Shown: positions 44,445 to 53,758 of the stretch, in pieces
How positions within the stretch are numbered: position 1 is the stretch's first letter
Layout: the number at the start of each line of letters is the position of its first letter
From: Bacillota bacterium
GTDB lineage: Bacteria > Bacillota > Clostridia > Lachnospirales > Lachnospiraceae
Direction of reading: 5' to 3'
Assembly: GCA_023393095.1 (NCBI GenBank)
Contig: JAEWMT010000124.1
Location: forward strand, 1-56,965
DNA: 56,965 nt
Notes under the pieces: model-generated
Database searches by the model: none
The model's input: only the letters and a program-made list of their open reading frames with translations
What the model was told of the DNA's origin: nothing
Position numbers and translations under genes: made by a program

Positions 44445-45866
44445 ATGAAATTAAAAAAATTCTTAACTGTGTTATTTGTAATCGTACTTGCTTTTTCATT
44501 CACAGGCTGTGGTAAATCGAAAGAAAGCTCTAATACGGATTCAAAAGCGGTAACTTCCGGAGCTTCTGATACGAAAGATAAGGGGGCATGGACTTATTCC
44601 AGTATTAAACTTGGGGAGGATTATACAGACCTAAAAGCAACGATTAAATGGCTTCATCACAAAACTGACCGTGACAGCACCTCGGGTGGTGACGGTAAGA
44701 TACAGGAATACATAGCAGAATTTAATAAAGAATATCCTAACATTACTGTTCAAACCGAAGGTATTACGGATTATGCGAACGAAGCTCTTCTGCGTCTTTC
44801 CTCGAAGGACTGGGGTGATATCATGTTTATTCCGGCCGTTGATAAGAAAGATTTACCTACCTATTTCATGCCATATGGTAAAACAGAGGATATGAAGCAG
44901 GTTGTTAATTTTGCAAACAACTGGGAATATGACGGAAATTCATATGGTATCGCTTATATGGCGAACGCTAACGGAATTATTTATAACAAAGCAGTCTTTG
45001 CAAAAGCGGGTATTACAACATTGCCAAAGACTCCAGATGAGTTTATAGCAGATTTGAAACTGATTAAAGAGAAAACAGATGTGAAGGCGCCTCTTTATAC
45101 AAATTATGCTGCGAAGTGGACAATGGGTGCATGGGATGCATATGTAGGAGCGGTTTCAACCGGTGACTATTTATACTTCAATCAGAAAATGGTACATACC
45201 GCAAATCCGTTCAAAAATCCGGGTGACGGTTCGGGAGCTTATAATGTATACAAGATACTCTATGATGCAGTTGCACAGAAATTAATTGAAGATGACTATA
45301 CAACAACGGACTGGGAAGGTTGTAAGGCAATGCTCAATAACGGTAAGATTGGCTGTATGGTTCTCGGCTCCTGGGCATATCAGCAGATGGTTGCAGCAGG
45401 CGATCACGGTGATGATATCGGATATATGCCATTCCCAATTACGGTAGGCAATAAACAATATGTAGTATCGGCACCTGATTACAATTATGGTATCAATGCA
45501 AATTCCTCCGATGATAATAAGCTGGCTTCCACAATATTTGTTAAATGGATGACCGAAAAATCCAACTGGTCCTATAATGAAGTAGGACTGCCGGTTAATA
45601 AGACAGGAGAGAGTCCTAAATTATTTGATTCTTTTAAAGATTGTGAAGTCAAGGAACAGGAACAGGCTTTAGCGGGAGAAGAAAGCTTACTTAATGATAT
45701 GAACTCGAAATCAGAACTAAACATATACAGCGGCGGGGACTCTAGGGTAATGAAAATTGTTGAAAATGCAGATACGGGCAAAAAGACCTACGACCAGATG
45801 GTGGATGAATGGAATAAAGCCTGGTCGAATGCTCAGAAAAAACTTGGAATTGAAGTAAAATACTAA
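44445..45866 (+). CDS. ABC sugar transporter, substrate-binding lipoprotein
   Basis: The 473-residue protein is the extracellular solute-binding component (family 1) of a CUT1 ABC importer. It has a lipoprotein signal with lipobox FTGC and lipidated Cys22, followed by a Ser/Thr-rich linker. The mature part shows the binding-protein pattern: KIQEYIAEFNKEYPNITVQ, DIMFIPAV, GIAYMANANGIIYNKAVF, AKAGITTLPKTPDEF and NNGKIGCMVLGSWAY. Context indicates manno-oligosaccharides as ligand, as for the Roseburia mannan-binding protein. The ATG at 44445 follows AAGGAGGA. No ATPase gene is present, so a shared MsmK-type ATPase elsewhere is expected. Confidence 0.93.
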   Translation: MKLKKFLTVLFVIVLAFSFTGCGKSKESSNTDSKAVTSGASDTKDKGAWTYSSIKLGEDYTDLKATIKWLHHKTDRDSTSGGDGKIQEYIAEFNKEYPNITVQTEGITDYANEALLRLSSKDWGDIMFIPAVDKKDLPTYFMPYGKTEDMKQVVNFANNWEYDGNSYGIAYMANANGIIYNKAVFAKAGITTLPKTPDEFIADLKLIKEKTDVKAPLYTNYAAKWTMGAWDAYVGAVSTGDYLYFNQKMVHTANPFKNPGDGSGAYNVYKILYDAVAQKLIEDDYTTTDWEGCKAMLNNGKIGCMVLGSWAYQQMVAAGDHGDDIGYMPFPITVGNKQYVVSAPDYNYGINANSSDDNKLASTIFVKWMTEKSNWSYNEVGLPVNKTGESPKLFDSFKDCEVKEQEQALAGEESLLNDMNSKSELNIYSGGDSRVMKIVENADTGKKTYDQMVDEWNKAWSNAQKKLGIEVKY

Positions 45867-45889
45867 GAATATCTGAAGTTATTCGGTAA

Positions 45890-45924
45890 TTGGGGGTTTT
45901 GCAATTGTTTTGCTTAACCCCCAA
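45890..45924 (+). promoter_or_regulatory. Intercistronic hairpin after the binding-protein gene
   Basis: A perfect 9-bp stem, TTGGGGGTT / AACCCCCAA, with a 17-base loop lies between the binding-protein and first permease genes. No T-run follows, so it is probably an mRNA-stabilising or processing element that keeps the binding protein more abundant than the permeases. Confidence 0.65.
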
Positions 45925-45954
45925 ATTAAAAACATCTGTAAGGAGGCTCTTCGT

Positions 45955-46962
45955 ATGGCTGCAGTAACAAAGCACCGAAGTTTTAAAACACGGATTCATA
46001 GCAGAAAAGGGCAAAGAATTTTGGTTATAACACTGTTTATGTTTCTCCCAATTGTTTTACTTTTGACGTTCACCTATATTCCCTTTGGTGCAATGATAAA
46101 TTACAGTTTTTATGAAATGAAATATGTTGGTGAACGAGTTTTTGTCGGATTTGATAATTACATCGAAGTGTTTACCAGAGATGATTGTTTTGGGGCACTA
46201 AAGAACAGTTTGTATTACATGGGCGGAGCAATTGTGCAATTGGTGATCGCATTATATCTGGCAACTGTCTTGAGTTTTAAGGTGAGGGCAGGCAATTTAT
46301 TTAAAGGTCTTATGTTTATTCCATTTTTGGTAAATGGTATCGCATTAGGTTTTATATTTAAGTTTTTTTATTCAAGGGGTTTTGTATTAGATTCCATACT
46401 TCATATGTTTGGATTTAAAATGGATAATCTTCCTTATTGGTTAAAGGACCAGGGGATTAATAATATTTCACTTGCCGCGACAAGTGTTTGGAAATATTTT
46501 GGACAGAATATGGTACTGTTTATCGGAGCAATCATGTCAGTGGATGGTGAGATGTATGAGGCAGCAACCTTAGATGGAGCTAATAAATTCAAACAATTTA
46601 TCTATATCATAATGCCAAATATCAAGACAATTATTATTTTGAATGTAATTCTTTCCATTTCCGGATCGATTTCTGCTTTTGAACCTCCATATGTTATTAC
46701 CAAGGGCGGTGTTGGAACAGCAACCTATTTTGTAGTAATGGATGAAGTGGCTCACGTGAGTCAGAAGGTCGGATTGGCATCTGCGATGGCTGTTGTACTT
46801 TTGATTATTATTTTATTAGTAACACTGATGCAGAAGTTTTTATTTAAATACATATTTGGAGATTCGGATTCGAATGAAAATAAGTTTGTAATAAAACGAC
46901 GTGAGCGAAGCTTAGCAAGATATCGGAGGAGGCATAGAAATGAAAATCGAGAAAAAGTTTAA
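45955..46962 (+). CDS. ABC sugar transporter permease 1 (MalF-like)
   Basis: The 335-residue protein has six predicted transmembrane helices and the binding-protein-dependent permease loop EMYEAATLDGANKFKQFIYIIMPNIK-like region (EAA motif near residues 200-225) that contacts the ATPase. The N-terminus is basic and cytosolic. Relatives are the UgpA/MalF-type first permeases of CUT1 systems. The start at 45955 follows AAGGAGG; the longer in-frame start at 45910 would include that site. It overlaps the next permease gene by 23 bases, indicating tight coupling. Confidence 0.93.
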   Translation: MAAVTKHRSFKTRIHSRKGQRILVITLFMFLPIVLLLTFTYIPFGAMINYSFYEMKYVGERVFVGFDNYIEVFTRDDCFGALKNSLYYMGGAIVQLVIALYLATVLSFKVRAGNLFKGLMFIPFLVNGIALGFIFKFFYSRGFVLDSILHMFGFKMDNLPYWLKDQGINNISLAATSVWKYFGQNMVLFIGAIMSVDGEMYEAATLDGANKFKQFIYIIMPNIKTIIILNVILSISGSISAFEPPYVITKGGVGTATYFVVMDEVAHVSQKVGLASAMAVVLLIIILLVTLMQKFLFKYIFGDSDSNENKFVIKRRERSLARYRRRHRNENREKV

Positions 46963-47788
46963 TAAAGTAATTACAGGTTTTTTAAAATATTTTTCCCTCT
47001 GTTTCTTTTCCTTTTGGGCTTTAATTCCTTTTGTGTCCTGTGTCATAACAGCCTTCAAGACAGATAAAGAGTATGAACAGACGAATGTTATGGTAATGCC
47101 GAAGAGTTGGTTGAATTTTGATAATTTTATTGATGCATGGAAAAGAGCTGATATGACCACAGCTTTTAAGAATACAACGATTATCCTTATTTTTGTATTA
47201 TTTGGTTCTATAATGATAGGCTCCATGTTGGCTTATGTCCTTAACCGGTTTAAGTTCCCCGGTAATGCATTAATTCGTTCCCTGTTTTTATTTGCAGCTA
47301 TGTTACCTGGCGTTGCAATGCAGGTTGCCACTTATAAAATCATGTATAACCTTCATTTCATCAATCATTTATATGGTTATATTATTATGTCAATGGGAAC
47401 GGATATCATTTCAATATATATTTTTATTCAGTTTTTCGAGAATATTTCGATTTCTCTCGATGAGTCTGCAATTATTGATGGAGCTTCTTATTTTACCGTT
47501 TTTTATAAGATTCTGTTTCCACTCTTGAAACCGGCAATTATCACTGTTTTGGTTCTGAAGGGAGTAGGAACCTATAACGAATATTATAACGCAAATCTAT
47601 ATCTTCATGATAAAACGGTCTTAAGAACGGTATCGACATCCTTGTATACCTTTACCGGGCCATTGGGCAGTCAGTATAATATGATATGTGCGGGTGTTTT
47701 GGTCTCTATACTACCGGCTTTAATTATATTTATCCTCTGCCAGAAGCAGGTTTACAGTGGTTTGACCATGGGCGCTGTAAAGGGATAA
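46940..47788 (+). CDS. ABC sugar transporter permease 2 (MalG-like)
   Basis: The 282-residue protein has six predicted transmembrane helices and the EAA-type loop LDESAIIDGASYFTVFYKIL near residues 175-195. It pairs with the preceding permease to form the channel of the CUT1 importer. Its ATG lies inside the end of the first permease gene after a GGAGGAGG site. The epimerase gene follows 39 bases later on the same strand, so the operon continues into the enzymes. Confidence 0.93.
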   Translation: MKIEKKFNKVITGFLKYFSLCFFSFWALIPFVSCVITAFKTDKEYEQTNVMVMPKSWLNFDNFIDAWKRADMTTAFKNTTIILIFVLFGSIMIGSMLAYVLNRFKFPGNALIRSLFLFAAMLPGVAMQVATYKIMYNLHFINHLYGYIIMSMGTDIISIYIFIQFFENISISLDESAIIDGASYFTVFYKILFPLLKPAIITVLVLKGVGTYNEYYNANLYLHDKTVLRTVSTSLYTFTGPLGSQYNMICAGVLVSILPALIIFILCQKQVYSGLTMGAVKG

Positions 47789-47827
47789 TTTAATATACAT
47801 TTTGAGCAACGAGAGGAGACATGATGA

Positions 47828-49000
47828 ATGATAAAGGAAGCGAAGGAACATCTGTACCAGGTCATCATACCTTTTTGGAAAGGGATGAGGGATGATGATT
47901 ACGGTGGCTTTTATGGCTATATGGATTATAATCTTAAATTATATAAAGAGGCAGTTAAGGGGAGTATTTTAAATAGCAGAATTCTATGGTTTTTTTCCTC
48001 TGCTTCTATCACTTTGGAGGATGATACTCTATTAAAGGAAGCAGATCATGCATACCGGTTTTTAGTTCAGCATTGTATGGACCAGGAGAATGGGGGAGTT
48101 CACTGGGCATTACAGTATAATGCAACACCATATGATACAACAAAACATACATACAACCAGGCCTTTGCAATTTATGCTCTGTCAACCTATTATCAAGCCA
48201 CCCATAACCCGGAGGCTTTGGATAAGGCAATGGAACTTTTTGATTTGATTGAAACAAAATGCCGTGATGAAATCGGCTATATGGAAGCCTTTGATCAACA
48301 ATTTCATGAGATAGGAAATGATAAGCTTTCGGAAAATGGCGTCATAGCTCAGAAAACAATGAATACGCTGTTACATTTACTAGAAGCATATACGCAGTTG
48401 TATTATGTTACGAAGAATGAACGGGTTGCAGGATGCCTACGGTGGATTTTTGACAAAATTGCAGATCAGGTCTATAATCCTGTTCTACATCGGCAAGAGG
48501 TGTTTTTTGATAAAAATATGAATTCTATTATCGACTTATATTCCTACGGACATGATATAGAAGCTTCGTGGCTAATTGACCGTGGGCTGGAGATACTGGG
48601 AGATGCAAAATATATTGATAAAATGCAGCCGATTACCGATGATCTACGATCGAATACCTATAAAACCGCATTTAATGGAAAAGTATTTTATAACGAATGT
48701 GAAAATGGAGTTGTGGATAAGAAGCGCATCTGGTGGGTACAGGCTGAAGCACTCGTTGGCTTCTTGAATGGGTATCAGGCTTCGCCTAAGAAGAAGGATT
48801 ATCTGGTTGCAGTAAAATTATTATGGAATTATATCCAGGATTATCTGGTTGATAAAAGACAAGGCTCTGAATGGTATTGGGCGTTATCAGAGAATGATCA
48901 GCCAATAGTTGGGAAACCCATTGTAGAACCCTGGAAGTGCCCATATCACAACGGAAGAATGTGCTTAGAGATTATCAGGAGGGGCATTGATGTTGCATAA
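47828..49000 (+). CDS. Cellobiose/mannobiose 2-epimerase (AGE family)
   Basis: The 390-residue protein is an (alpha/alpha)6-barrel epimerase of the N-acylglucosamine 2-epimerase family. Key segments are MDYNLKLYKEAVKGSILNSRILWFF-like entry (residues 31-55), HTYNQAFAIYALSTYY, YGHDIEASWLI, RIWWVQAEALVGF and PWKCPYHNGRMCLEI, carrying the catalytic and substrate-binding His residues. In mannan loci this enzyme converts mannosyl-mannose to mannosyl-glucose, the substrate of the next gene product. There is no signal peptide. The ATG at 47828 lies 9 bases after GAGGAG, and its 3' end overlaps the GH130 gene. Confidence 0.93.
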   Translation: MIKEAKEHLYQVIIPFWKGMRDDDYGGFYGYMDYNLKLYKEAVKGSILNSRILWFFSSASITLEDDTLLKEADHAYRFLVQHCMDQENGGVHWALQYNATPYDTTKHTYNQAFAIYALSTYYQATHNPEALDKAMELFDLIETKCRDEIGYMEAFDQQFHEIGNDKLSENGVIAQKTMNTLLHLLEAYTQLYYVTKNERVAGCLRWIFDKIADQVYNPVLHRQEVFFDKNMNSIIDLYSYGHDIEASWLIDRGLEILGDAKYIDKMQPITDDLRSNTYKTAFNGKVFYNECENGVVDKKRIWWVQAEALVGFLNGYQASPKKKDYLVAVKLLWNYIQDYLVDKRQGSEWYWALSENDQPIVGKPIVEPWKCPYHNGRMCLEIIRRGIDVA

Positions 49001-50165
49001 GGAATATTTTAGACAGCTGGATAAGTTAAATCTTCTATTGGAACGTAAAAATCAAAAGACTGATTTTTATAATGGTATCTTCGACAGATATCGATATCCG
49101 GTATTGAGCAGAGAGCACATTCCGCTCGAGTGGAAGTATGATTTAAATCCCGATACTAATCCTTTTTTTATGGAACGTCTTGGAGTCAATGCAGTTATGA
49201 ATTCGGGTGCCATAGAACTGGATGGTAAGATCTGTCTGGTGGCAAGAGTGGAAGGAAATGACCGAAAATCCTTCTTTGCCGTTGCTGAGAGTGATAGCGG
49301 TATTGATGGATTCCGATTCTGGGATTATCCAATACTTTTAGAAGACACCTGCCCGGAGGAAACCAATGTTTATGATATGAGGTTGACCAAGCATGAAGAT
49401 GGTTATATCTATGGAGTTTTCTGCTCGGAGAGCAAGGATATGTCTAGCCCTGATCTTTCGGCTGCAGTAGCTGTTGCTGGTATAGTGAGGACAAAGGATC
49501 TAAAGACATGGGAAAGACTCCCTAATCTGGTCACGAAGCAGTCCTCGCAGCAGAGAAATGTATTACTTCACCCTGAATATATCGATGGAAAATATGCTTT
49601 TTACACGAGACCAATGGATAGCTTTATTGAAACCGGTTCCGGTGGAGGTATTGGATTTGGTTTGTGTGATGATATCTCACAGGCTGTGATTGATAAAGAG
49701 CTTATTACTAGTCGTCGCAAGTATCATACGATAACCGAAGTGAAAAACGGAGCAGGTGCAATACCGATAAGGACCAATAAAGGTTGGATTCATATTGCTC
49801 ATGGTGTTCGTAATACGGCAGCAGGACTTCGCTATGTTATTTATGCGTTTGCAACAGATTTAATGGAACCTTGGAAGGTAATCGCAGAGCCATCTGGTTA
49901 CTTAATCAGTCCAATGGGTGAAGAAAGGATTGGAGATGTATCCAATGTTGTTTTTACGAATGGTGCCGTTGTGAGGGATAATAAAGAGGTTTTTATTTAT
50001 TATGCATCCTCGGATACTAGGCTACATGTTGCAACAACTACGATCGACAGGCTAATGGATTATGTGTTTAACACTCCAGAAGATCCACTTAGAAGCGTAG
50101 AATGTGTAAAGCTAAGATGCGATCTGATCAAAAAGAATTTAGAATATAGTAAGAAAGAAACATAA
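48990..50165 (+). CDS. 4-O-beta-D-mannosyl-D-glucose phosphorylase, GH130_1
   Basis: The 391-residue protein is a five-bladed beta-propeller inverting phosphorylase that splits mannosyl-glucose with phosphate to mannose 1-phosphate and glucose. The catalytic Asp is probably Asp129 in NVYDMRLT; phosphate-binding Arg/Lys/His residues fit RKYHTITEVKNGAGAIP and GWIHIAHGV. The N-terminal helix (KEYFRQLDKLNLLLERKN) is typical of subfamily 1. The ATG at 48990 overlaps the epimerase end and follows AGGAGGGG; a TTG one codon earlier is less likely. The pairing with the epimerase supports the assigned specificity. Confidence 0.9.
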   Translation: MLHKEYFRQLDKLNLLLERKNQKTDFYNGIFDRYRYPVLSREHIPLEWKYDLNPDTNPFFMERLGVNAVMNSGAIELDGKICLVARVEGNDRKSFFAVAESDSGIDGFRFWDYPILLEDTCPEETNVYDMRLTKHEDGYIYGVFCSESKDMSSPDLSAAVAVAGIVRTKDLKTWERLPNLVTKQSSQQRNVLLHPEYIDGKYAFYTRPMDSFIETGSGGGIGFGLCDDISQAVIDKELITSRRKYHTITEVKNGAGAIPIRTNKGWIHIAHGVRNTAAGLRYVIYAFATDLMEPWKVIAEPSGYLISPMGEERIGDVSNVVFTNGAVVRDNKEVFIYYASSDTRLHVATTTIDRLMDYVFNTPEDPLRSVECVKLRCDLIKKNLEYSKKET

Positions 50166-50216
50166 TGAAATAGATAGAAAGTAACAGATTGTAACTTACT
50201 GTAACAGGAGGGAAAA

Positions 50217-51239
50217 ATGAGTAAAGTAAAAATGATAGCACCTAGCGTTTCGAATATTCCTTGGCAGGAGCCTACTAAAACATTAATTGGGGCTCCTGTC
50301 TGGAGATATCTTGAAAATCCAATTATAGGAAGGAATCCGATAGAAGGGGTTGCAAGGATATTTAATTCAGCTGTTATGCCATATGGTGAGGAATTTATTG
50401 GTGTATTCCGTGGAGAACAGACAAATGGTATTCCATATATATATTTAGGAAGAAGTAAGGATGGAATTCAATGGGAATTTGATAAAGAGAAGATTCCTTT
50501 TGTAGATGAGGATGACAAACCGTTCATGCCTATCTATGCATATGATCCAAGACTTGTAAAGGTGGAAGATACCTATTATATCATCTGGTGTCAGGATTTT
50601 TATGGTGCGGCAATCGGTATGGCAAAAACAACTGACTTTAAGAAATTTGTTCGTCTGGAAAATCCATTCCTGCCTTTTAATAGAAATGCAGTCTTATTTC
50701 CAAGAAAAATTAATGGTAATTATATCATGCTAAGCCGACCTAGCGATAGCGGTCATACCCCGTTTGGTGATATTTTCATAAGTGAAAGTCCGGATCTATT
50801 ATATTGGGGTAAGCATAGACATGTTATGGGTAAAGGAAATGAGTGGTGGGAGTCCCTAAAAATTGGGGGCGGAGCAGCACCGATTGAGACCTCACAGGGA
50901 TGGCTTTTGTTCTATCATGGTGTTACTGGCACTTGTAATGGATATGTTTACAGCATTGGCGGAGCGATTCTTGATCTCGAGAATCCATCCATTGTGAAGT
51001 ATCGTTGTGAGAACTTCCTGTTGACACCCGAGGAATGGTATGAGGAAAGAGGATTTGTACCAAATGTATGTTTCCCGTGTGCTACCCTTCATGATCCGGA
51101 TACTGGCAGAATCGCGATATATTATGGTGCTGCTGATAGCTATGTCGGTCTTGCATTTACAAGACTGGACGAAATTATGGATTATATTATTCAAAACTCC
51201 AAAGTAAGCAATATGGATGAAGAGATAGGAAGAAGATAG
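50217..51239 (+). CDS. Beta-1,4-manno-oligosaccharide phosphorylase, GH130_2
   Basis: The 340-residue propeller protein belongs to the GH130 subfamily acting on beta-1,4-mannan oligosaccharides, releasing mannose 1-phosphate from the non-reducing end. Visible motifs are NPIEGVARIFNSAV, GVFRGEQ, the catalytic Asp110 in YAYDPRLV, NRNAVLFPRK, SLKIGGGAAPIETSQGW and FYHGV. It lacks the N-terminal helix of the preceding enzyme, as expected for subfamily 2. An ACAGGAGGG site precedes the ATG. Together the two phosphorylases conserve energy during mannan breakdown, because the products are already phosphorylated. Confidence 0.9.
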   Translation: MSKVKMIAPSVSNIPWQEPTKTLIGAPVWRYLENPIIGRNPIEGVARIFNSAVMPYGEEFIGVFRGEQTNGIPYIYLGRSKDGIQWEFDKEKIPFVDEDDKPFMPIYAYDPRLVKVEDTYYIIWCQDFYGAAIGMAKTTDFKKFVRLENPFLPFNRNAVLFPRKINGNYIMLSRPSDSGHTPFGDIFISESPDLLYWGKHRHVMGKGNEWWESLKIGGGAAPIETSQGWLLFYHGVTGTCNGYVYSIGGAILDLENPSIVKYRCENFLLTPEEWYEERGFVPNVCFPCATLHDPDTGRIAIYYGAADSYVGLAFTRLDEIMDYIIQNSKVSNMDEEIGRR

Positions 51240-51244
51240 CGCAC

Positions 51245-52333
51245 ATGATGATAAATTTAGCAGAGTTTAACAACCTGGACAGTAAAATCATATCCCCGGA
51301 TAATCCGATGCTAACCTACAGCGGAAGAATTGATTTTTCTAATGAAGAGGCTCCGGTATTGGTTTATCCGGCAAGTTATATTGAGATAAATTTTACCGGT
51401 ACCAGCTGTAGCATTATTCTTGAGAATAAAAATGCTTACTGGGATAATTATCTTGGATTTATTCTTGATGGGCAGCAGGGGAAATTGAAACTTTCAAAAA
51501 ATCAGGAAATAACTTTGCTTAAGATTGCTGATAATCTCAGCTATGGCAGGCATTCCCTTATGGTATTTAAACGTATGGATTCCTGCCATATCTTTGCATT
51601 CTATGGCTTTCTTGTTGATAGGAACTGTGAATTATTACCCTGTAACAAAAAACCGAAGCGAAGAATTGAAGTTTATGGGGATTCGGTATCTGCGGGAGAA
51701 GTATCGGAAGCAGTTGATTATGTTGGAAAGCCTGACCCTTCGCATAATGGAGAATATTCCAACAGCTATTATTCCTATGCTTGGTTTACAGCAAGAAAAC
51801 TGAATGCCCAATTACATAATATTGCTCAGGGAGGGATTTCACTGCTCGATGGGTCTGGCTATTTCTTGTCTCCTGATACCATTGGCATTATGAATACCTA
51901 TGATAAGATCGAATATCATCCTGAATTGTCAAAGCCAAAGCTATGGGACTTTTCTTTGTATACGCCTCAAGTTGTTATCGTGGCAATCGGGCAGAATGAT
52001 AATTATCCGATTGATTATATGAAGGAAGATATTAACTGTCATAAATCGAAATTGTGGAGAAGCAATTATAAAAGATTTATTATAAGGCTAAGGGAGCATT
52101 ATCCGAATGCCCTGATTATTCTGACCACAACGATACTTCGGCATGACAATAGCTGGGACAGGGCGATTGATATGGTTAGCAGAGAAATAAATGATCCTAA
52201 AATAAAGCATTTTCTCTATACGAATAACGGCTGCGGTACCGATGGTCATATTAGAATATCGGAAGCAGATACAATGTCTGATGAATTATGTGATTTTATT
52301 AATTCCTTTGGTGAGGAAATTTGGTTGGATTAG
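51245..52333 (+). CDS. CE2-like acetyl(mannan) esterase, jelly-roll plus SGNH domain
   Basis: The 362-residue protein has an N-terminal beta-sandwich (about residues 1-130; SIILENKNAYWDNYLGFILDG) and a C-terminal SGNH hydrolase domain: nucleophile Ser147 in YGDSVSAGE, oxyanion Asn in IGQNDNYP and the Asp333/His335 pair in TDGHIRIS. This order is that of carbohydrate esterase family 2. In the related Roseburia mannan locus the CE2 enzyme removes acetyl groups from mannose units. There is no signal peptide, so it acts on imported oligosaccharides. The start is ATG 51245 or the adjacent ATG; the ribosome binding site is weak. Confidence 0.85.
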   Translation: MMINLAEFNNLDSKIISPDNPMLTYSGRIDFSNEEAPVLVYPASYIEINFTGTSCSIILENKNAYWDNYLGFILDGQQGKLKLSKNQEITLLKIADNLSYGRHSLMVFKRMDSCHIFAFYGFLVDRNCELLPCNKKPKRRIEVYGDSVSAGEVSEAVDYVGKPDPSHNGEYSNSYYSYAWFTARKLNAQLHNIAQGGISLLDGSGYFLSPDTIGIMNTYDKIEYHPELSKPKLWDFSLYTPQVVIVAIGQNDNYPIDYMKEDINCHKSKLWRSNYKRFIIRLREHYPNALIILTTTILRHDNSWDRAIDMVSREINDPKIKHFLYTNNGCGTDGHIRISEADTMSDELCDFINSFGEEIWLD

Positions 52334-52355
52334 AACCGGCAGGGAGGAGCTAATA

Positions 52356-53477
52356 ATGAAATATGAAGAATTGGTAGACGAGGGAGTTGTAAACCGCGGA
52401 AACTTATTCAGGCTAAATAAATTATTACAAAGAGCGAAGGCAGGAGAAAAGCTGTGTATTGGCTTTATAGGAGGTTCCATCACGCAAGGATGCGTTGCGG
52501 ATAAGCCGGAGAAAAGTTATGCTTATCTAGTATATCAATGGTTTATCAATACCTTCCCAGATGCAGAATTAAGCTACATTAATGCCGGTATCGGTGGCAC
52601 TACTTCCCAATTTGGTGTTGCAAGGGTAAAAGACGATTTACTTGAATTTAAGCCCGATTTTATCATTACGGAGTTCTCCGTCAATGATGACGAAGAGAAG
52701 GAAGAAGCACGTATTTTAGAAACTTATGAAGGTCTGATACGAAAATGCTATTATAGTGATAACGAACCAGCAGTAATCATTTTAAATAATGTAAAATACG
52801 ATAACGGAGAAAATGTACAGCATCTACATAATAAAGTGGGGGACTATTATGAACTTCCCTGTATCAGTATGAAATCGGCCATCTATCCTCTTGTCAGGGA
52901 TGGTATAATTCCTGCCGGAGAACTTACACCGGACAATCTGCATCCGAATAACGAAGGTCATGAGTTGATTGCTCATATCATCATCCATTTTCTTAATAAG
53001 GTATATTGTGAGCTAAGTATCAATGATTCTGAAATTAAGGATAGGATACCACCAATCACAAGAAACAGCTATGAAAATGCTCTACGTTTCAGAAATATGG
53101 ATATTTCTCCGATCATACAGGGATTTGTTCCGGATGAACGACTGCAGGAAGGCATAACAGATCCATTCAAAAATGGATGGTCTGCTGGCACACTCCATTC
53201 AATAATTACTTTTAACCTACCCTGTACCGGTATAGCAGTTCAGTACCGCAAATCAAGAATTAAGCCGACGCCGGTTGCAAGAGTCGTTATTGATGATGAT
53301 GTCAACAGTGCTGTAATATTGGATGGCAATTTTGATCAAGACTGGGGCGACTGTGTCTACCTTCAGACTGTATTAGAGCATGCAATATATAAGAAAAGGA
53401 AAATAGAAATTGAACTGATTAGTACACATAAGGATGATAAGGTACCGTTCTATCTGATATCAATTATAACTACATAG
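52356..53477 (+). CDS. CE17-like acetylmannan esterase, SGNH plus C-terminal beta domain
   Basis: The 373-residue protein has an N-terminal SGNH hydrolase domain, with nucleophile Ser41 in GFIGGSITQG, oxyanion residues in NAGIGGTTS and FSVNDDE, and the Asp193/His196 pair in DNLHPNNEGH. The C-terminal 150 residues form a beta-rich domain resembling the CBM35-type module of family CE17. CE17 and CE2 esterases have complementary positional preferences on acetylated mannan in Roseburia. The ATG at 52356 follows GGGAGGAGC; a longer in-frame start at 52242 lies inside the preceding gene and is rejected. It is the last gene of the transporter-enzyme operon. Confidence 0.87.
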   Translation: MKYEELVDEGVVNRGNLFRLNKLLQRAKAGEKLCIGFIGGSITQGCVADKPEKSYAYLVYQWFINTFPDAELSYINAGIGGTTSQFGVARVKDDLLEFKPDFIITEFSVNDDEEKEEARILETYEGLIRKCYYSDNEPAVIILNNVKYDNGENVQHLHNKVGDYYELPCISMKSAIYPLVRDGIIPAGELTPDNLHPNNEGHELIAHIIIHFLNKVYCELSINDSEIKDRIPPITRNSYENALRFRNMDISPIIQGFVPDERLQEGITDPFKNGWSAGTLHSIITFNLPCTGIAVQYRKSRIKPTPVARVVIDDDVNSAVILDGNFDQDWGDCVYLQTVLEHAIYKKRKIEIELISTHKDDKVPFYLISIITT

Positions 53478-53758
53478 GTGATATACTGCGGTATAAGTGG
53501 AAAGGATGATTACAATTTTTATACCTTTGCCCTTGCAGAAAGATTTGTGAACATCTTTAAAAATGCAGTAAAATACATTTTTATTATGCTTGTCACAGAT
53601 CTTTATTACTGTTATGATGATTGTTGGATAGTATATTGACCTTTGGTATCGTATGTTACAGTACCTAATTTCTAACGGTCGCGATGCTGTTTGGTTAATC
53701 GGAACCGGCTATTATCAATGCTTATTATAACAGATTATATGGAAAGGCAGAAAAGAGC

